NCBI RefSeq assembly: GCF_006442965.1
Contig: NZ_VFWX01000017.1
Location: forward strand, 62,001 to 126,000
Direction of reading: 5' to 3'
DNA from: Mesorhizobium sp. CU3
GTDB lineage: Bacteria > Pseudomonadota > Alphaproteobacteria > Rhizobiales > Rhizobiaceae
Length of the DNA stretch: 64,000 nucleotides
The notes under the pieces were generated by a model, which did not search any database, was not told where the DNA came from, and saw only the letters and a list, made by a program, of their open reading frames with translations. Shown piece by piece: positions 62,318-64,000 of this stretch; the stretch's first letter is position 1, and each line of letters opens with the position of its first letter. A program made the position numbers and the translations under genes.

Positions 62318-62734
62318 ATGGCCGACAGGAGCAAGGTTTTCGTCTACCCGAAGGATGTCAGCGCCTTCGGCTTCGACTGGGGCAGACTGGCGCTGACCGT
62401 CGCGCCGGAAGTGAACGGCGCCGAACGCTTTTCCGGCGGCGTCGTCGACCTGCCGCCCGGCCAGGGCCACACCCGCCACAACCATCCGGGCGCCGAAGAA
62501 ATCATCTTCGTCATCTCCGGCAACGGCGAGCAGATGGTCGACGACGAGAAGGGCAACCCGGTGGTGGCCAAGGTCGGCCCCGGCTGCACCATCTACGTGC
62601 CCGAAAGCCGCTTCCACTCGACGCTCAACACCGGCGACCAGCCGATGCAGCTGTTTGTCGTCTATTCGCCGGCCGGTCCGGAGTTGGCGCTGCGCGATCT
62701 TCCGGATTTCAGGCTGCTGCCGGCGGGCAAGTAA
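62318..62734 (+). CDS. Cupin domain protein
   Basis: This 138-residue single cupin has motif 1 (GHTRHNHPGAEEIIFVISGNG, metal His/His/Glu) and motif 2 (PGCTIYVPESRFHSTLN with the last His). The ATG at 62318 lies four bases after the PEP-hydrolase-like stop, so it belongs to that transcript. Small cupins of this kind isomerise or bind sugars or small acids; here the role is not known. Confidence 0.88.
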   Translation: MADRSKVFVYPKDVSAFGFDWGRLALTVAPEVNGAERFSGGVVDLPPGQGHTRHNHPGAEEIIFVISGNGEQMVDDEKGNPVVAKVGPGCTIYVPESRFHSTLNTGDQPMQLFVVYSPAGPELALRDLPDFRLLPAGK

Positions 62735-63416
62735 CTACAGGCTAAGCCCAATCTTCATTGCGCGGGCTATTCTAGCTAAGCTGTTGGCGTCGCTCCCGAG
62801 CGCAAGTCTGCCTGGAAGAGCAGGAACATCCCGCTCTGACCGGAAAGCATCCCCTGAGGGCAGGCGCTCGACCCAGTAGGAGATACAGTCCTCGGCCGAC
62901 TCTCGACCTAGCTGCCAGTACACAAATCTGATGGCGTGCTCTGGCCGTTCAAAGCCCGGAACTTCGTTGATCGCCACCTCTTGAGCGAGTTTTTGGGATT
63001 CGCTGAAGCGCTCAAAAAGCGGTAAGATAGTCGTCTTGATGTTGGCAACGATATTCGCGATTTGAGCCGGGCGAGTAATTGGTCCCGCTAAATTCCACGT
63101 CCGCCATTTGTACGGCGTCCGCAAATTGCCGAGTTGCCCCCCCTGCTACCCAGTCGCTTGCATCTGCAGGCCAAGCCGAGCCCTCATCCCATTCTTTCAG
63201 TGCCTTGCTGCAAACGGAGGCATGAACGGTCAGCTCGACATATTCACCAGCGACATTCACGTTGCTTGATTGAAAGGAGATTTTAAATGTCCAGTCGCCG
63301 GCGCGTCGACTGGCATGAGGTCCGCTTTTAGCGAAAAGGAACCCTATTGGCTCAAGCCACGCAGAGACCTGCCGGCAACCGTCTAGAAAGACCTGCTTGG
63401 GCAGTTCTTGGCTCAT
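62735..63416 (-). pseudogene. DUF4304-like gene broken by a one-base frameshift
   Basis: Two overlapping frames make one protein. The first (MSQELPKQVFLDGCRQVSAW, from 63416) leads to DWVAGG and then a G7 tract (63137-63143). Dropping one G continues as QLGNLRTPYKWRTWNLAGPI and on to 62735, giving 226 residues with the LGNL...W.LA pattern I associate with DUF4304. As written, the first frame runs on 35-40 unrelated residues and stops. The cause may be a true inactivating mutation, a sequencing error at the G run, or a slippage switch. Function unknown. Confidence 0.72.
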
Positions 63417-63492
63417 TGTTGTAGCGGTCCACGACGAGGTACGTCATCTGCTTAGCTCACCGTAATTCCAAATCATGGACCAACGCCAGCAC

Positions 63493-64000
63493 TCAAGCCA
63501 CCCCGCCCCTGTTCCACCCGCGGCCGCGGTCGCCAAACATCACATAGCCGCTTTCCGTCACCGCGACCGTATCCTCCAGCTTGATGAAGCCGCGTGTCGG
63601 ATGGAGCATGGTGGTCTCGACCGACAGCACCATGTTCTTCTCCAGCGGCTTGGCCGCATAGGTGCCTTCATAGGCGACCGGATGGTTGGTCATCAGGAAC
63701 GGCGCCTCATGCGTGATCAGCCCCATGCCGTGGGCGAAGAAATCCGTATAGGGCGCGACCTTGGAGGCCTTCAGCACACCCTCCGCATGCGAAATCATGT
63801 CGCCGCCGAGGATGCCCGCCTTGACCTTGGAAAAGGCCGCCTGCTGCACCGTCTCGACCTCGGCCAGCAGATCCTCCAGTTCGGCGTCCGGCTCGCCCAG
63901 CACACCCATGCGGCAGAGGTCGCCGATATAGCCGTGATAATTGCCGCCGGAATCGATCGACAGCACCTCGCCCTTCTTCCAGGCCTGGCCTGACGAAGCG
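63493..64000 (-). CDS. M24 family metallopeptidase, Xaa-Pro aminopeptidase-like (C-terminal part; runs off the right edge)
   Basis: The frame read leftward from the right edge gives SSGQAWKKGEVLSIDSGGNY, then the pita-bread fold's metal residues: Asp in SIDSGGNYHGYIGD, His in FFAHGMGLITHEAPF, Glu in VLSVETTMLH and Glu in IKLEDTVAV. These are the Asp/Asp/His/Glu/Glu set for two Mn or Co ions. It ends at 63493. The N-terminal half is outside the window. It probably removes N-terminal residues next to proline. Confidence 0.9.
   Translation of the reverse strand, partial: ASSGQAWKKGEVLSIDSGGNYHGYIGDLCRMGVLGEPDAELEDLLAEVETVQQAAFSKVKAGILGGDMISHAEGVLKASKVAPYTDFFAHGMGLITHEAPFLMTNHPVAYEGTYAAKPLEKNMVLSVETTMLHPTRGFIKLEDTVAVTESGYVMFGDRGRGWNRGGVA

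Overview
This looks like a chromosomal piece of a high-GC alphaproteobacterium of the order Hyphomicrobiales (Rhizobiales), most likely Mesorhizobium or a near relative. The grounds are the base composition and codon use, a FosX-type gene inside a C-P lyase operon (known from Mesorhizobium loti), an sRNA locus beside polA, rhizobium-type palindromic intergenic repeats, and many periplasmic-binding-protein ABC transporters for sugars. No rRNA, tRNA, CRISPR array, insertion sequence or prophage was found. The organism call is inference; no database was searched.

Layout. 1-5593: an M20 peptidase cut by the left edge, a small RNA gene, polA, a LysE-type exporter and a Zur-like regulator. 5736-14643: a leftward sugar operon (binding protein, two permeases, ATPase, epimerase, Gfo/Idh oxidoreductase, then an aldo/keto reductase) facing a LacI-family regulator; two identical 14-bp operators lie in the divergent promoter region. 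14777-16201: gnd. 16324-19564: a periplasmic copper module (DUF2946, PCuAC, YcnI, CopC-CopD fusion). 19663-28514: a two-winged-helix FCD regulator facing a UxaA-family dehydratase, an aldose dehydrogenase, a ribose-type ABC transporter and a zinc alcohol dehydrogenase, probably for a sugar or sugar acid. 28511-41169: phosphonate use (phnF; phnG-H-I-fosX-J-K-L-acyltransferase; phnC-D-E1-E2), with Pho boxes before phnG and phnC and PhnF-type palindromes before phnG. A 2H phosphoesterase lies between the two phn blocks; phnM, phnN and phnP are not in the window.

41373-48997: a leftward epimerase/oxidoreductase/epimerase set facing a rightward epimerase, enolase-superfamily dehydratase, FadR-type regulator and 2-hydroxyacid dehydrogenase. 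49045-53335: amidase, GFA protein, and an MFS exporter divergent from an AraC regulator. 53430-59079: a leftward ABC operon with two different ATPases, two permeases, a small membrane protein and a binding protein. Its promoter has the same 11-bp palindrome (TGGTATTACCA) as the promoter at 44.9 kb, so one regulator, plausibly the FadR-type protein at 47.3 kb, may control both. 59437-62734: a TetR regulator facing a three-gene unit: a Tm-1-like ATP-binding protein (UPF0261), a TIM-barrel PEP-hydrolase-like protein and a cupin. The first two correspond to the two halves of the tomato antiviral protein Tm-1. 62735-64000: a DUF4304-like gene broken by one base in a G7 tract, and the C-terminal part of an M24 peptidase.

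Overall the window is catabolic and scavenging in character: sugar/polyol and sugar-acid uptake with oxidoreductases and epimerases, plus phosphate-starvation phosphonate use and copper handling.
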